From a virus, in IMG/VR virus record IMGVR_UViG_3300033998_000041, positions 1-35,509 of that record: DNA of 35,509 nucleotides. One strand, 5' to 3'. Position numbers and translations under genes: made by a program. Shown piece by piece: positions 21,790-30,508 of the stretch. The first letter of the stretch is position 1, and each line of letters opens with the position of its first letter. The notes below the pieces were generated by a model. That model saw only the letters and a list, made by a program, of their open reading frames with translations, had not been told where the DNA came from and did no database searches.

Positions 21790-22962
21790 TTAAAATGTAA
21801 TTTTAACCATCGCGTTCAAATTCTTCGCAACGAAAGCAGCCATCTCCTCAACCCTGAACGTTACCTTGTTAAAAGCAAAGTTAACGTCGTGCTGTTCAGC
21901 AATTTGAATTTCGGGAGCAAGCCTGTTAATGAACTCGAATTCGGGAGCTGAAACGACATAAGCAGTACCAGCCACGATCGACGGAACAGGAACAATCTGC
22001 ACTGCCGTTTCGAGACCTGTACCGAAGAAGCCCATCAACGTGTCGTTCGGAACGTCGTACTCGCCTGACCCTGAAGCCTTGTTTAACTTGATATAAGTCA
22101 AGTAGTCGGCTTGGTTCATAAGTACGTGCGTTGGGGCCATGTAATTTCCAAGCAGTTGGTTAAACGCTGCGTCGATGATTTTCTCAAGCGCGATCGTTTT
22201 CGATCCTGCGTAAGCAACGGCATTTGCTGCAAGATAATCGGTGATCATCTTGTTTTCAGCTGCAAACAAGCCTTTCGATGAATAAAGCAGCGTGTTTGTA
22301 ATGCTCGACTGCAAGTATTTAACGTTAAGCAATAGCTCACGGTTAACAGTCGTTATCCCAGCGATCCACTTCATCGGAACGGTTACGTCTTTGTAAGCAG
22401 GAGAAACTTCAGGTTTAGCTACGTCAGCGCCGAGCTCACCCGTACCTCTTTCCCATTCTGCCGCAGCACCTGTGATCGCTCCGATTTGCGGAATGATAAC
22501 AGTTCCCATGTCGGTCGCAACGTTCGGGAAAATGTTACGCAGGTAAAGCGGCGAGTAAGGACTGTTATAAAGAGTAGGCCGTACTTCCGACGTTGCATGA
22601 TCAAGCGCACCAGCTGCCCAGCTTGCATCGGTTACCGCTTTCATCACAAGCTTTTCCTCACCTCTGAAATTCTTAAGCTTTTCAGCCCCTTCAACAAGCG
22701 CATCGGCAATCGCGTCTTTAATGCTTTTTGCCGTCTTCTCTTCAGAAGTTGTTTGCTTGATCTGTTTAATGCGCGCCTGCATTTCTGCAATCTCTTTTTT
22801 GAAGTCGTCTTCGGTTACCGATTTGCCGACCTTTCCTGCAATCTCTTCCATCTTTTCTGAAACGGCTTTCATCGCTTCTTCGACGGTCATCTTCGCTGCC
22901 GCTTCTGCTGTTTTCTTAACGTTTTCTAAAGCCTCTGCTTTTTGTTTTTCAATATCTTCCAT
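21790..22962 (-). CDS. Major capsid protein (HK97 fold)
   Basis: A 390-aa protein. Residues 1-105 are a charged coiled coil (ENVKKTAEAAAKM, QARIKQIKQTTSEEK), the delta domain removed by the prohead protease in this family. The mature part starts near ASWAAGALDHATSEVRPTL and holds YLRNIFPNVATDMGTVIIPQ, WERGTGELG, TTVNRELLL and the C-terminal ...RVEEMAAFVAKNLNAMVKITF block. It follows the protease gene as expected. Builds the icosahedral shell. Confidence 0.93.
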   Translation of the reverse strand: MEDIEKQKAEALENVKKTAEAAAKMTVEEAMKAVSEKMEEIAGKVGKSVTEDDFKKEIAEMQARIKQIKQTTSEEKTAKSIKDAIADALVEGAEKLKNFRGEEKLVMKAVTDASWAAGALDHATSEVRPTLYNSPYSPLYLRNIFPNVATDMGTVIIPQIGAITGAAAEWERGTGELGADVAKPEVSPAYKDVTVPMKWIAGITTVNRELLLNVKYLQSSITNTLLYSSKGLFAAENKMITDYLAANAVAYAGSKTIALEKIIDAAFNQLLGNYMAPTHVLMNQADYLTYIKLNKASGSGEYDVPNDTLMGFFGTGLETAVQIVPVPSIVAGTAYVVSAPEFEFINRLAPEIQIAEQHDVNFAFNKVTFRVEEMAAFVAKNLNAMVKITF

Positions 22963-22990
22963 AATTTTTTTTTGTTTTAAATAGTTGCTT

Positions 22991-23662
22991 TTAAATGAAT
23001 AACTCGTAAATATTTGTGATCAACGGCTCAACGGCTTGAGTTGTGTCAGCATCAAGCTGATCAGGCTCTTTGTCCTTGAGTGTCAAAAATTGTTCTAACG
23101 ATTTAAGTATGTTATCCGAAAATCTTACGTTGTAAGCTTTTTCGATGATACTCCAAAATTCTTCCTGCGTTGGTTCTGTCAACTCTTTCACGGCCTTAAC
23201 AGCGCTTACGAGCGAAAGCTGGTTGGCTGGTTCTTCGGTTGTAAGTACCGATATTTCTTTCAACCTGTACTCGACGACTTCAGCCTTGTTCTTCGCATTT
23301 CGTTTGATAACCCATCCTCCGATACTCATACCGCTTTCGAAACCGTTTTCATGCAGAAACTTCACTTCATGAAACGTGTCTCGTCCAGCGTCTGTGTCCA
23401 TCAGCATCTTTGCCGTCAAGCCGAGACCGTAAGGATCTGCGATATCAAGCTCAAGCGGAACGCCGACAAGTTGAGGAGTATGGTTTTTGAATATCTTTAT
23501 CTTTTTCGCGCGCTCGGCTACCGTCTTCGAGAACGATCCAGGCAACGAAATGTCTCCGTCGCTGTCCTTCACATTGTAAACGTTTGCGTAACCTTTTATG
23601 ATACCTGTTTGCTCATCAATGTCGCGAAATTCTGAAAGGTTTTTAAAAATTATTTCATCCAT
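22991..23662 (-). CDS. Prohead maturation protease (HK97 type)
   Basis: A 223-aa serine protease of the U35/S78 type: IIKGYANVYNVKDSDGDISL at about 21-40, then the catalytic-His segment FKNHTPQLVGVPL and the catalytic-Ser segment ENGFESGMSIGG. The C-terminus (about 165-223) is helical and acidic. Placed just before the capsid gene and overlapping the MuF-like gene by 8 nt. It trims the capsid delta domain after prohead assembly. Confidence 0.9.
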   Translation of the reverse strand: MDEIIFKNLSEFRDIDEQTGIIKGYANVYNVKDSDGDISLPGSFSKTVAERAKKIKIFKNHTPQLVGVPLELDIADPYGLGLTAKMLMDTDAGRDTFHEVKFLHENGFESGMSIGGWVIKRNAKNKAEVVEYRLKEISVLTTEEPANQLSLVSAVKAVKELTEPTQEEFWSIIEKAYNVRFSDNILKSLEQFLTLKDKEPDQLDADTTQAVEPLITNIYELFI

Positions 23663-24413
23663 CTTGTTGTGTTTTTAATCGTACATAAATAACCTGACAA
23701 CCGCAATTTATAACATTTCCTGCTGAAGCCGACGGATCATGCGGATACATCATTCTGTCGGTGATCCCTGTATTCGGATCGGTAACGATGAACGGTTCAT
23801 CCTTCGGTATCTCAACACCTGTATCCATCGAAACATGCCAATCGCGCGGATCTTTCGCGCCGCGATGTATCCAGAGTTTTCCGATCGGTATGTCGGTTTG
23901 TGCGGCCCAATCTTCTGCCGACTTCGCTTTTGCTATGTTTATAGCGTTTCCTGCCTCCGTTCTCGCGATAACTCTCGCCCTTCTTTTGCCTGCAGCACCT
24001 CCCATCACGTTCATGATCCGCTTTGAAAATTCTGATCTGCTTTCACCGATGGACGTGCTTGCGATCGTTTCCTGCATCAGAAGCTCACGTGTCGTGTCGT
24101 CAATGCCGACTACCTTGTTTACCAATGTAGCTAATATATAATTCTCGATCCACTGCGACCATGCAGGCATGAAAAATCTTTCCTTCTTCTGAATAACGTT
24201 GCCGTCTAATTGATCCCATTGTCTCGACAAGTAATCCTGTAACGTAACTCGATAAACCTTTTCAAGTGCTTCACCAACCGCATTACCTACAATGTTATAA
24301 TCGATCCACATCTCTGCATTCTTTTTGAACGCTTTCAAAACTTCTTTTGCAAACAACCTTTCATAAGTTGCCTGCCTTCTGCTTTCGATCTGTATGTAAC
24401 GCGTAAGTCTCAT
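23655..24413 (-). CDS. MuF-like minor head protein
   Basis: A 252-aa protein. The central GKRRARVIARTEAGNAINIAKA and the C-terminal WIHRGAKDPRDWHVSMDT ... INCGCQVIY match the MuF/SPP1 gp7 pattern (R-A-x-x-I-A-R-T-E; then D-P-R-D-x-H; then I-N-C-x-C). It follows portal and precedes protease. Minor capsid proteins of this group act in head assembly and may enter the host with DNA. No toxin domain is fused to it. Confidence 0.88.
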   Translation of the reverse strand: MRLTRYIQIESRRQATYERLFAKEVLKAFKKNAEMWIDYNIVGNAVGEALEKVYRVTLQDYLSRQWDQLDGNVIQKKERFFMPAWSQWIENYILATLVNKVVGIDDTTRELLMQETIASTSIGESRSEFSKRIMNVMGGAAGKRRARVIARTEAGNAINIAKAKSAEDWAAQTDIPIGKLWIHRGAKDPRDWHVSMDTGVEIPKDEPFIVTDPNTGITDRMMYPHDPSASAGNVINCGCQVIYVRLKTQQDG

Positions 24414-24416
24414 CTT

Positions 24417-25754
24417 TTAAATCTGTATATCATCGACGTTATAATCAGATAACGGGACCATCCCTTGCTGTACGAACACCTGATTTGCATATTCTTCGTC
24501 AAGCTCATCGCTTCCCAACATCACACGTACTTCATTGATCGTGTGAGTTTTCAAATAGGCATCGGTTTGATCAGCAGTCAACCTCAATTCTTCATACGAC
24601 GACAAGTCGTAATCTATAACGTAATTCTTTTTGTCGCGTATTTTGAAAGGTTCAACAAGCCAGCTGTTTAGCTTGTCCTCTTCAGCTGACAAGTAAGGCA
24701 ATATAACTTCCTTAACGAAACGTTCACTCGCAGCTTTCATATTTTGATACGTCGGGTTCGGATCGAATAACGTTGCTGGCACTCCCCACAAATCGCACAA
24801 TTTGTAACCTGCATGATCAAGGCCCTGTATGATGTTCAACGCATCAGGAGACAAGCCGATGTGTGTGTACTGCAGCGGCATTGCACTTACAACGATCTTG
24901 TTTCTGTTATCAGATCCGTGTATCTTTGTCTCTACCGTTGCCTGCGTCTTGTCAACCTGATCAGGCGTCAACCACAATTCAGGGTTCGGATGGTTCGGTG
25001 AAATAAGTCCTTTCGCTCCTTCGTTCTCAACCGACTTAACCCAGCTCTCAATAGCAGTGTCGTCAAGCTTCAAATATTTCAAACCTGCAAGCAACGGAGA
25101 CAATCCTCGAAACTGACTATATTTCGCGTCGAACAACGGGTTAGGCATCTTCATGTGAAGTATGTCGTTCATGTCGTCGCCGAGAAAATCGCGAAACTGT
25201 CCGTTCAACAAATTCATCCTCCATCCTACCAGCTTTCCGTTATCGATGTGCATGTTCATCAGGTGCGCAGGGATAACATGAAGCGATAATGCACAATTGT
25301 CATCTCCTGCCTCGCGGTAGATAAACGCTTCACCTTGTACGAAATAGAAAATTCTTGCAAGCGTGATAAACTCCCTCCATGTTTGCTCCGCGTTCGGCTT
25401 CTTCAATAACATCGACAAATCGAGATTGTCAGGTGCGTAATCGAGCGCTTTATGTATCTCGAGACGATGTTCGGCAGCACCGAAGGCCGTGTCTCTCGAT
25501 CCTTTCGTTGTCAAGTATCTTCTCGATTTAACTCCTTGTTTATCAACATAAACGTAAGGTGTTGCAATGTTGGCCTTATCGATGATCTTTTTTACAATGC
25601 TATAAATCTCAGCGTTCGACGTGTAACCGTTCTTCACAAAGTCTTCAGCGTTGTAGCTGTACCAAACAACAGGGTTACTCCCGATAACAGAAGCATAAAA
25701 CGTTTGCAACTTCTGAACGTTATCCGTCTTTTTCTTTCTTGTAAACAGTCCCAT
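24417..25754 (-). CDS. Portal protein (HK97 family)
   Basis: A 445-aa protein. Begins MGLFTRKKKTDN; the family blocks include SNAEIYSIVKKIIDKAN, WREFITLARIFYFVQGEAFI, DDMNDILHMKMPNPLFDAKYSQFRGLSP (phrases of the portal clip and stem), and the C-terminal LKTHTINEVRVMLGSDELDEE. It forms the dodecameric ring through which DNA is packaged and leaves. Located right after the large terminase gene. Confidence 0.92.
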   Translation of the reverse strand: MGLFTRKKKTDNVQKLQTFYASVIGSNPVVWYSYNAEDFVKNGYTSNAEIYSIVKKIIDKANIATPYVYVDKQGVKSRRYLTTKGSRDTAFGAAEHRLEIHKALDYAPDNLDLSMLLKKPNAEQTWREFITLARIFYFVQGEAFIYREAGDDNCALSLHVIPAHLMNMHIDNGKLVGWRMNLLNGQFRDFLGDDMNDILHMKMPNPLFDAKYSQFRGLSPLLAGLKYLKLDDTAIESWVKSVENEGAKGLISPNHPNPELWLTPDQVDKTQATVETKIHGSDNRNKIVVSAMPLQYTHIGLSPDALNIIQGLDHAGYKLCDLWGVPATLFDPNPTYQNMKAASERFVKEVILPYLSAEEDKLNSWLVEPFKIRDKKNYVIDYDLSSYEELRLTADQTDAYLKTHTINEVRVMLGSDELDEEYANQVFVQQGMVPLSDYNVDDIQI

Positions 25755-25759
25755 CGATT

Positions 25760-26908
25760 TTATTTTATAGCAAATTTAAAATTGTGTTCTGGCGAAATAG
25801 CATAGCGACATGCGTCAACTCCGTGATTATAAGCGTCGATCGGCTTGTTCGTCGGCTTTCCGTCTTTGTCAACTGCCCAGCAATAGTTTCGAAACTCCTT
25901 AATCAAATTTGTGCTTCGCTTCGTAACGTAAATCGGCTTACTTTTCAACTTGTCGATACCTGCACGTATGCTGTCAGCTCCCTTCTTTGCTGGCTTCACA
26001 TTGAAACCAGCGTTGTGCATCTCTTGAATGCTTTTTGGTTCTGCACTGTCAGCAATGATTTCGTCGTAATCTTTTCTTATACCTAATTGCTCCATCAATC
26101 TAACTATGTCGCGGTTTAATAATCCTGTCCTGTAAATCAGTTCGTCAACATAGAACGCTTCAGGTGTTTCGATAACTTTTACAAGCGCCGTCGGATCGTT
26201 TGAGAAACCATAGTCCAAACCGTAAACTCCTTCGCCTTCAGGCATAACATCGATTTGCTGCCAATTGCTAAAAATAACTCCTTCACTTATTCCGTACTCA
26301 CAATCGATGTGTATTCGTTTGAAATTCTTGTCTCGCTTTGCACGCGTTGCGATCCTGTTTTTCTCTGTTTCAGGCAAAAAAGGATTATCGAGATAATTCG
26401 ATTTAATTACGATCGTGTCGTTATAATTCATCAACCAATCTTCAAGCCAGAATTGAGACGTCGGATTAAAGTCTCCGATAACGTTCTCCGATCGTCTTGC
26501 CAATTCATCCCATACGTCCTTCTTCAGTGAATTTATTTCATTCCCGAACAACCAATCACGTCGTGCTCCGAGCGCCTTGTCGATCCTGTCAGCAGAGAAA
26601 AACTCGATAATGCTGCCTGTAGGCGCTGTCCATCGTGCCGTCGTGATGTTCCAATTGTCTTTTGTCCACAATCCGATCTTCTTACAAATTCCTTCCAATA
26701 TACGTATAGCCCCGATGTCGAGGTGAGGCCTCGATTCAGAGACAACCGTTATCACCTGATCCTTCAACTTCAAAGCGATATATAACAGAAACAACATGAC
26801 GTCGAACGTCTTGCCTGACCCTGTCCCGCCTTTCAAAATAACGATCTTCTTTTCGTCTTCAAAGGCTTTCTTTGTCATCTTAAATATTGTCCCTGTCTCG
26901 ATGTTCAT
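25760..26908 (-). CDS. terL: Large terminase subunit
   Basis: A 382-aa protein. ATPase: Walker A GGTGSGKT at 27-34, Walker B WLFGNEIN at about 119-126 with the catalytic E, and a coupling motif near VIGDFNPTSQ. Nuclease: acidic residues in VYGLDYGFSND, EIIADSAEPK and NHGVDACRYAI, spaced like the RNase H-type terminase nuclease of PBSX-like terminases. It drives DNA into the prohead and cuts concatemers. Overlaps the small terminase gene by ATGA. Confidence 0.95.
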   Translation of the reverse strand: MNIETGTIFKMTKKAFEDEKKIVILKGGTGSGKTFDVMLFLLYIALKLKDQVITVVSESRPHLDIGAIRILEGICKKIGLWTKDNWNITTARWTAPTGSIIEFFSADRIDKALGARRDWLFGNEINSLKKDVWDELARRSENVIGDFNPTSQFWLEDWLMNYNDTIVIKSNYLDNPFLPETEKNRIATRAKRDKNFKRIHIDCEYGISEGVIFSNWQQIDVMPEGEGVYGLDYGFSNDPTALVKVIETPEAFYVDELIYRTGLLNRDIVRLMEQLGIRKDYDEIIADSAEPKSIQEMHNAGFNVKPAKKGADSIRAGIDKLKSKPIYVTKRSTNLIKEFRNYCWAVDKDGKPTNKPIDAYNHGVDACRYAISPEHNFKFAIK

Positions 26909-27279
26909 TTGTCGTCGTCTTTTGACTTGTCTATGAAATTAACCGTAAATCCTTTGTCGTTCGTGTTCATCTCTATATATTGCTGATTTAGCATCCTTCG
27001 CTCATCAGGTGTACATATCAATCGATACAACGCCAATAACTCGCCTGCCTTGTCCGATTTAAATAACTTCGATCTGATAGCCGACTTCGTGCGTATCTTG
27101 TTCTCATTCAACAATCTCTTAAAGTATTCCGATTCTTCCGAGCCTTCAGGAAATAACTCATAGAATGTCGATGTGCTGCACGGAAGCCAAGCAATTATAT
27201 CGTTAACGAAAAACAAATTGTTTCGCTTTATCGCTTCTTCAGCCATCTTTACCAATTCCTGTTTATCGTATAGTGCCAT
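26905..27279 (-). CDS. terS: Small terminase subunit (probable)
   Basis: A 124-aa protein from MALYDKQELVKMAEEAIKRN; a DNA-binding-like helical part (NDIIAWLPCSTSTFYELFPEGSEE) then ENKIRTKSAIRSKLFKSD and LYRLICTPDERRMLN, a pattern of small terminases in Bacteroides phages. An ATG 7 codons upstream (27300) is also possible; I prefer 27279 for its AAAAAATTATGGC context. Either start lies inside the glycosyltransferase gene's end. It recognises the packaging site, probably a pac or cos sequence nearby. Confidence 0.75.
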   Translation of the reverse strand: MALYDKQELVKMAEEAIKRNNLFFVNDIIAWLPCSTSTFYELFPEGSEESEYFKRLLNENKIRTKSAIRSKLFKSDKAGELLALYRLICTPDERRMLNQQYIEMNTNDKGFTVNFIDKSKDDDK

Positions 27280-28198
27280 AATTTTTTCGTTTTGGTTCAT
27301 TTGTAAATGGATAATCTTCAGGATACGTATCCCATGCTATGTTATCTTTTCCAACTCCTTTTAATATCATCGGATACAAATATCGTCGCTGTATGTGATG
27401 ATGTAACCTGCCTCCGTTTTTAACCTGTTTTTCTGCATAAATAGCACTCGGAAACTGTATCGGTGTAACAAGTGCCTTATTCAACAATTTGCATTCATTG
27501 TATAAATCAGTCAATCCTCCTTTTGCAGTTGCCGACATCGTTTGCTTGAGGACTAATCCATCTCCGTAGCTTCCTGTAAATAATCCTTCGTTCATTATTC
27601 CTACAAATTGACTTGTGTCATCATCCTGTACTCCTCGTTCTCCTCGATAGATATATTTTGTCAAAATAAACGTAGTATTCATTACTTTATTTCGAAGCAA
27701 TTTATTATCTACTCCTCCGATAAAATCCCCTGTTTGACTTATTCCGAAACAACCGATATGTCTCTTATACATCAATTCACAAACACTTTCAAAAATAGTT
27801 GTGATATCGTCAATATTAGCTGAACGAATAGTTTTTCCTTTATATTTCACTTGATAACTTTCAGTATCGTCGTCCTGTACCATGTAAAATTCTATTCCTT
27901 TCTCTTTTGCGTAATCGTAAAACATATTTCGTGCCTGTCCAGCTGAACGTCTCGAAATACTTGCTCTATGCACATAATCATATCTTTGCCTTGCTTCATT
28001 CATATCAAAAACGAAAAGATTAAATCCAATTTCTTGTGCCAATGCTTCGTATTCTGATTTATCTTCTGCTTCATCATCGATAAACACATGTATATTTTTT
28101 ACGTTCCAGCCAATTTTAACGAAATATTTCACAGTCTTCAAATTCTTAGCTCTGTGATACGACGGAATAAATATGTCAATCATTTCAGTTTTCATCAT
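27263..28198 (-). CDS. TAGT-type glycosyltransferase (GT-A fold)
   Basis: A 311-aa protein. MIDIFIPSYHRAKNLKTVKYF starts a GT-A fold, with RRSAGQARNMFYDYA near 83-96 and an active-site VQDDDT at 107-112; a second VQDDDT lies at 190-195. This combination is found in the TET-associated glycosyltransferases described by Iyer and Aravind, which modify hydroxymethylated bases in phage DNA. Here no TET oxygenase and no thymidylate/hydroxymethylase gene is present, so the substrate is open. It sits between the ParB-like gene and the terminase, overlapping both. Confidence 0.72.
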   Translation of the reverse strand: MMKTEMIDIFIPSYHRAKNLKTVKYFVKIGWNVKNIHVFIDDEAEDKSEYEALAQEIGFNLFVFDMNEARQRYDYVHRASISRRSAGQARNMFYDYAKEKGIEFYMVQDDDTESYQVKYKGKTIRSANIDDITTIFESVCELMYKRHIGCFGISQTGDFIGGVDNKLLRNKVMNTTFILTKYIYRGERGVQDDDTSQFVGIMNEGLFTGSYGDGLVLKQTMSATAKGGLTDLYNECKLLNKALVTPIQFPSAIYAEKQVKNGGRLHHHIQRRYLYPMILKGVGKDNIAWDTYPEDYPFTNEPKRKNYGTIR

Positions 28199-28916
28199 CT
28201 TCTATTTTCCATCCTTCCAATTTGCTATTTGCTCTTAAAATATCATCTTCGAGAAATCCTTGTAATCCTTCATCGCAAAGCACTAACCGCAGTCGCTCAA
28301 TAACTCGCTTTTCTTTTTCGTCAGCATTGAAATAGTAGTAATTTGCAACATTTTCGAAATCAATCTTTAGAAATCGATATGCAAACATTTTCAATACTTC
28401 TTTCTTTTCATCGCTTAAATCTGATTCTTCGATAACTTTTATCTTAGCATCGAATTTTTCAGTGTCAATGCAATCGATTAATTTTATATTAGGCTTTTCT
28501 GTAGGTTCATAATAAATACTTTCAAACTTCAATTCGCTTAATATTTCTGTTTCCGATTTATTTTCAATAGGTACTCCCCACGATTCAAGATCAACGTTCC
28601 ATTCACCGAGTAACTCGTAATCCCATTCGCTTCCCCAATGCGCGTTGTCTTTTACGATAAATTCCTTCTTTTGTTCTTCAGTCAATCCTTCAACTTTTTC
28701 GATCCACGCATCTGGTATTTCTTTGTATCCGAGTTTCTTCAGTGCGAAGTACCGTTTATTCCCTCCGAGAATATTGTTATCTTCGTCGATAACGATCCGA
28801 CGAATTTCCATCATGCGTTCAAATTCCTGTATCGATTTTGCAATCTTCTTTATTTGCTCATCTCCGACAGATTTGAACGGGTTCTTTTCAAGCGGTTTTA
28901 ATTCCGATACTTTCAT
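28185..28916 (-). CDS. ParB/sulfiredoxin-like domain protein
   Basis: A 243-aa protein; the first about 90 residues follow the ParB N-terminal pattern: LKPLEKNPFKSVGDEQIKKI, then IVIDEDNNILGGNKRYFALKKLGYKEIP. The GGNKR segment is the ParB/Spo0J nucleotide-handling loop. The remaining 150 residues are charged and helical without a helix-turn-helix that I can see. No ParA gene is present, so plasmid partition is unlikely. Such proteins often neighbour phage DNA methylases, glycosyltransferases and terminases. First gene of the late operon. Confidence 0.78.
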   Translation of the reverse strand: MKVSELKPLEKNPFKSVGDEQIKKIAKSIQEFERMMEIRRIVIDEDNNILGGNKRYFALKKLGYKEIPDAWIEKVEGLTEEQKKEFIVKDNAHWGSEWDYELLGEWNVDLESWGVPIENKSETEILSELKFESIYYEPTEKPNIKLIDCIDTEKFDAKIKVIEESDLSDEKKEVLKMFAYRFLKIDFENVANYYYFNADEKEKRVIERLRLVLCDEGLQGFLEDDILRANSKLEGWKIEDDEN

Positions 28917-28937
28917 ATTTAATTTCCATCATCGCGC

Positions 28938-28945
28938 CAAATATA
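28938..28945 (-). promoter_or_regulatory. -7 box of probable late promoter
   Basis: TATATTTG on the minus strand, a full match to TAnnTTTG, about 22 nt from the first late ATG. A TTTTTG lies upstream at 28970-28975, but the spacing of 24 nt is too long, so the -33 is poor. Unlike the other three promoters it has no GCAAA-N4-TTTGC palindrome, as expected if a late activator replaces -33 contact. Confidence 0.45.
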
Positions 28946-29040
28946 GTGTAATTTTTCATACGTTGTTCTCAAAAACCGAAATATTTTTCAAAATTCTATG
29001 AAATTCATCAAAAATTCGATTGCAAACAAGCCAAAATGCA

Positions 29041-29300
29041 GAAAATAAATTTACATTTTTTTGCTTATCGCCTCAAAGCAGCTCCTGTATTACGTTTCAG
29101 CGAAAAATATAAAATAAGCAGTTGTTTTAAAAACTATATATAGAATACTATACTACTCTTATAATTATTATTTAATATTCTATATAAAGTAATTTATTTT
29201 TTATTTTTTACTCATTAATCACTGAAACTCAAATAATTGCTCGAATAAAATTTTCGGTAAAAATTCGGAGCAAAATTTTACTTTTTTATTTTTCAACTCA
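29041..29300. repeat. Intergenic repeat element, copy B
   Basis: Diverged copy of 3487-3725, again about 80-100 bp upstream of a promoter. ACTATATATAGAATA (from 29132) and TATTCTATATAAAGT (to 29190) pair at 14 of 15 positions, a stronger hairpin than in copy A. GTTTCAG (29094-29100) and CTGAAAC (29222-29228) form an outer inverted repeat. TGAAACATAA appears again at 29311-29320. The 39-base block 29179-29217 is identical in copy A. The rest of the 614-bp gap is described in the neighbouring entries. Confidence 0.8.
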
Positions 29301-29326
29301 CTTAATAACCTGAAACATAACTAATT

Positions 29327-29379
29327 AAAGAAAAAATAGGAGCGGCGAGCAAAAATCAAAAAAATTTGCACACCGCTCC
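29327..29379 (-). terminator. Probable terminator of the middle operon
   Basis: GGAGCGG (29339-29345) and CCGCTCC (29373-29379) form a GC-rich 7-bp stem; an inner GCAAA/TTTGC stem can form inside it. On the minus strand it is followed by TATTTTTTCTTT. The 27-nt distance between arms makes it atypical. It lies about 150 nt after the last middle gene. Confidence 0.6.
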
Positions 29380-29400
29380 ATGAAACTAAAAACGACCGAA

Positions 29401-29433
29401 AAACGATTTTAACAAAAACAAACGATTTTAACT
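29401..29433. repeat. Direct repeat AACGATTTTAAC, two copies
   Basis: The sequence AACGATTTTAAC occurs twice with 19-bp spacing, just downstream of the 97-aa gene and next to the hairpin. Two close direct repeats in a non-coding region may be iteron-like protein-binding sites. The remaining bases up to 29530 are AT-rich and show no further structure or gene. Confidence 0.5.
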
Positions 29434-29530
29434 AAATAGCACATAGTTTTTACATATTGATACATTTATTAAATATCTATCGTCTTACATGATCATCTCC
29501 GTGTCTTGTAACATTACCATAAGTTTTTTG

Positions 29531-29824
29531 TCAATTATGCCTTCTTCGACTTCTTATTTTCCAAACATTTTTCATTCTCAGCCGATATTCTATGAAATCG
29601 CGCAAACTTTCGCCTTCGAGTAAAATACCTGTCAGCGCCATGCCTGAATTCAAGAAATCTGCCTCATAACCGAGCGGCCGCGTGCACTTGCAAACAACAT
29701 ACTTCTTTCCGAATTTCTGAATGATCGTATGTGTTGCCATCATCTTTTCAACTTCAGATTCTTTTACTTCAGTCTGCACAAAAGCAAGCATTTCCTCCTG
29801 TGTCAAATTCATTAATCTTTCCAT
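29531..29824 (-). CDS. Hypothetical middle protein (97 aa)
   Basis: Begins MERLMNLTQEEMLAFVQTEVKESEVEKMM and carries a beta-rich centre (TIIQKFGKKYVVCKCTRPLGYEADFL) and a basic end (KNVWKIRSRRRHN). Last gene of the operon before the terminator-like hairpin. Start ACAACAATGGAAAG fits this genome. No known family recognised. Confidence 0.65.
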   Translation of the reverse strand: MERLMNLTQEEMLAFVQTEVKESEVEKMMATHTIIQKFGKKYVVCKCTRPLGYEADFLNSGMALTGILLEGESLRDFIEYRLRMKNVWKIRSRRRHN

Positions 29825-29840
29825 TGTTGTTTTGTTTTTT

Positions 29841-29948
29841 TTAATTGTTATTATTACGTTTCTTACCGTGATTATTCCAGCCGGCTGCTATCATAAGCAC
29901 CGACCATGCTGCTAAAAGTACCAACACTACAATTTCTACTGTTTCCAT
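29841..29948 (-). CDS. Small single-pass membrane peptide (35 aa)
   Basis: METVEIVVLVLLAAWSVLMI followed by AAGWNNHGKKRNNNN: one hydrophobic helix from about residue 5 to 24 with a basic, asparagine-rich tail, a positive-inside pattern with the N-terminus outside. It fills the gap between the lipoprotein gene and the 97-aa gene with 17-nt spacers on both sides, in the same orientation. Too short for most gene finders. Function unknown. Confidence 0.55.
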   Translation of the reverse strand: METVEIVVLVLLAAWSVLMIAAGWNNHGKKRNNNN

Positions 29949-29965
29949 AATATTTGTTGTTTCGA

Positions 29966-30508
29966 TTATTTCGATTTAGTAAATACATTATCCTTCTCTT
30001 TCAACCACAGATCGTCGCTGTCATAAAACAGTCCGAAGTCGTAATCTGCGTTTATTTGTCCGTACATGTCAGCCATCGCAGTATCTTTGAAATCGATAAC
30101 ATACGAAATTCTGCCTTTTCGCTTATTACTGTCAAACGAATATCTGAATTCTGATGTTACGTCGTAAAACACTTCTTCGTTCGTTACGTTATCGTGTTTT
30201 GCCTCATCGTAATAAGTCGTTTCTTTAACTCGCTTCATCCTGATTGATCCGCTGTTATTGTCGATGAAAATCAATTCGGTAGTCGATGTTTCGGTGTCCG
30301 TGTACGGTATCGTGTACCAATTTCCTTTGTCGTCGTACTTCTTAAACCAGCCTCGCGAGCTGTATCGATCGACCTGCTCCCATTTCGTGCCTACTAATTC
30401 GTTATGAAGTTCTGACTTTTCACATGATATTAACGTGATTAGTGTAAGTAATGTAAAAATACACAACCGAGATCCGAATAATTGTGATCCGAATAATTTT
30501 GTTTTCAT
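29966..30508 (-). CDS. Phage-encoded lipoprotein
   Basis: A 180-aa protein with a signal peptide and lipobox: hydrophobic segment IFTLLTLITLISC with the cysteine at about residue 29. The preceding stretch holds a short repeat (LFGSQLFGSRL), from two copies of ATTATTCGGATC in the DNA. The mature part is beta-rich, like lipocalin-type domains (LVGTKWEQVDRYS, YSFDSNKRKGRISYVIDF). A surface lipoprotein made early could block receptors against superinfection. Role inferred. ATGA overlap with previous gene. Confidence 0.7.
   Translation of the reverse strand: MKTKLFGSQLFGSRLCIFTLLTLITLISCEKSELHNELVGTKWEQVDRYSSRGWFKKYDDKGNWYTIPYTDTETSTTELIFIDNNSGSIRMKRVKETTYYDEAKHDNVTNEEVFYDVTSEFRYSFDSNKRKGRISYVIDFKDTAMADMYGQINADYDFGLFYDSDDLWLKEKDNVFTKSK

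Noticed and set aside
28185-28916. Plasmid-type partition system (phage-plasmid lifestyle)
   Set aside because: Only a ParB-like domain is present, without ParA or a helix-turn-helix, and it heads the late structural operon; phage ParB-like proteins of other function fit better.
29363-29379. Small frame of 18 codons on the minus strand starting at 29380
   Set aside because: It lies in the terminator-like hairpin, is not coupled to a neighbour, and has no start signature.
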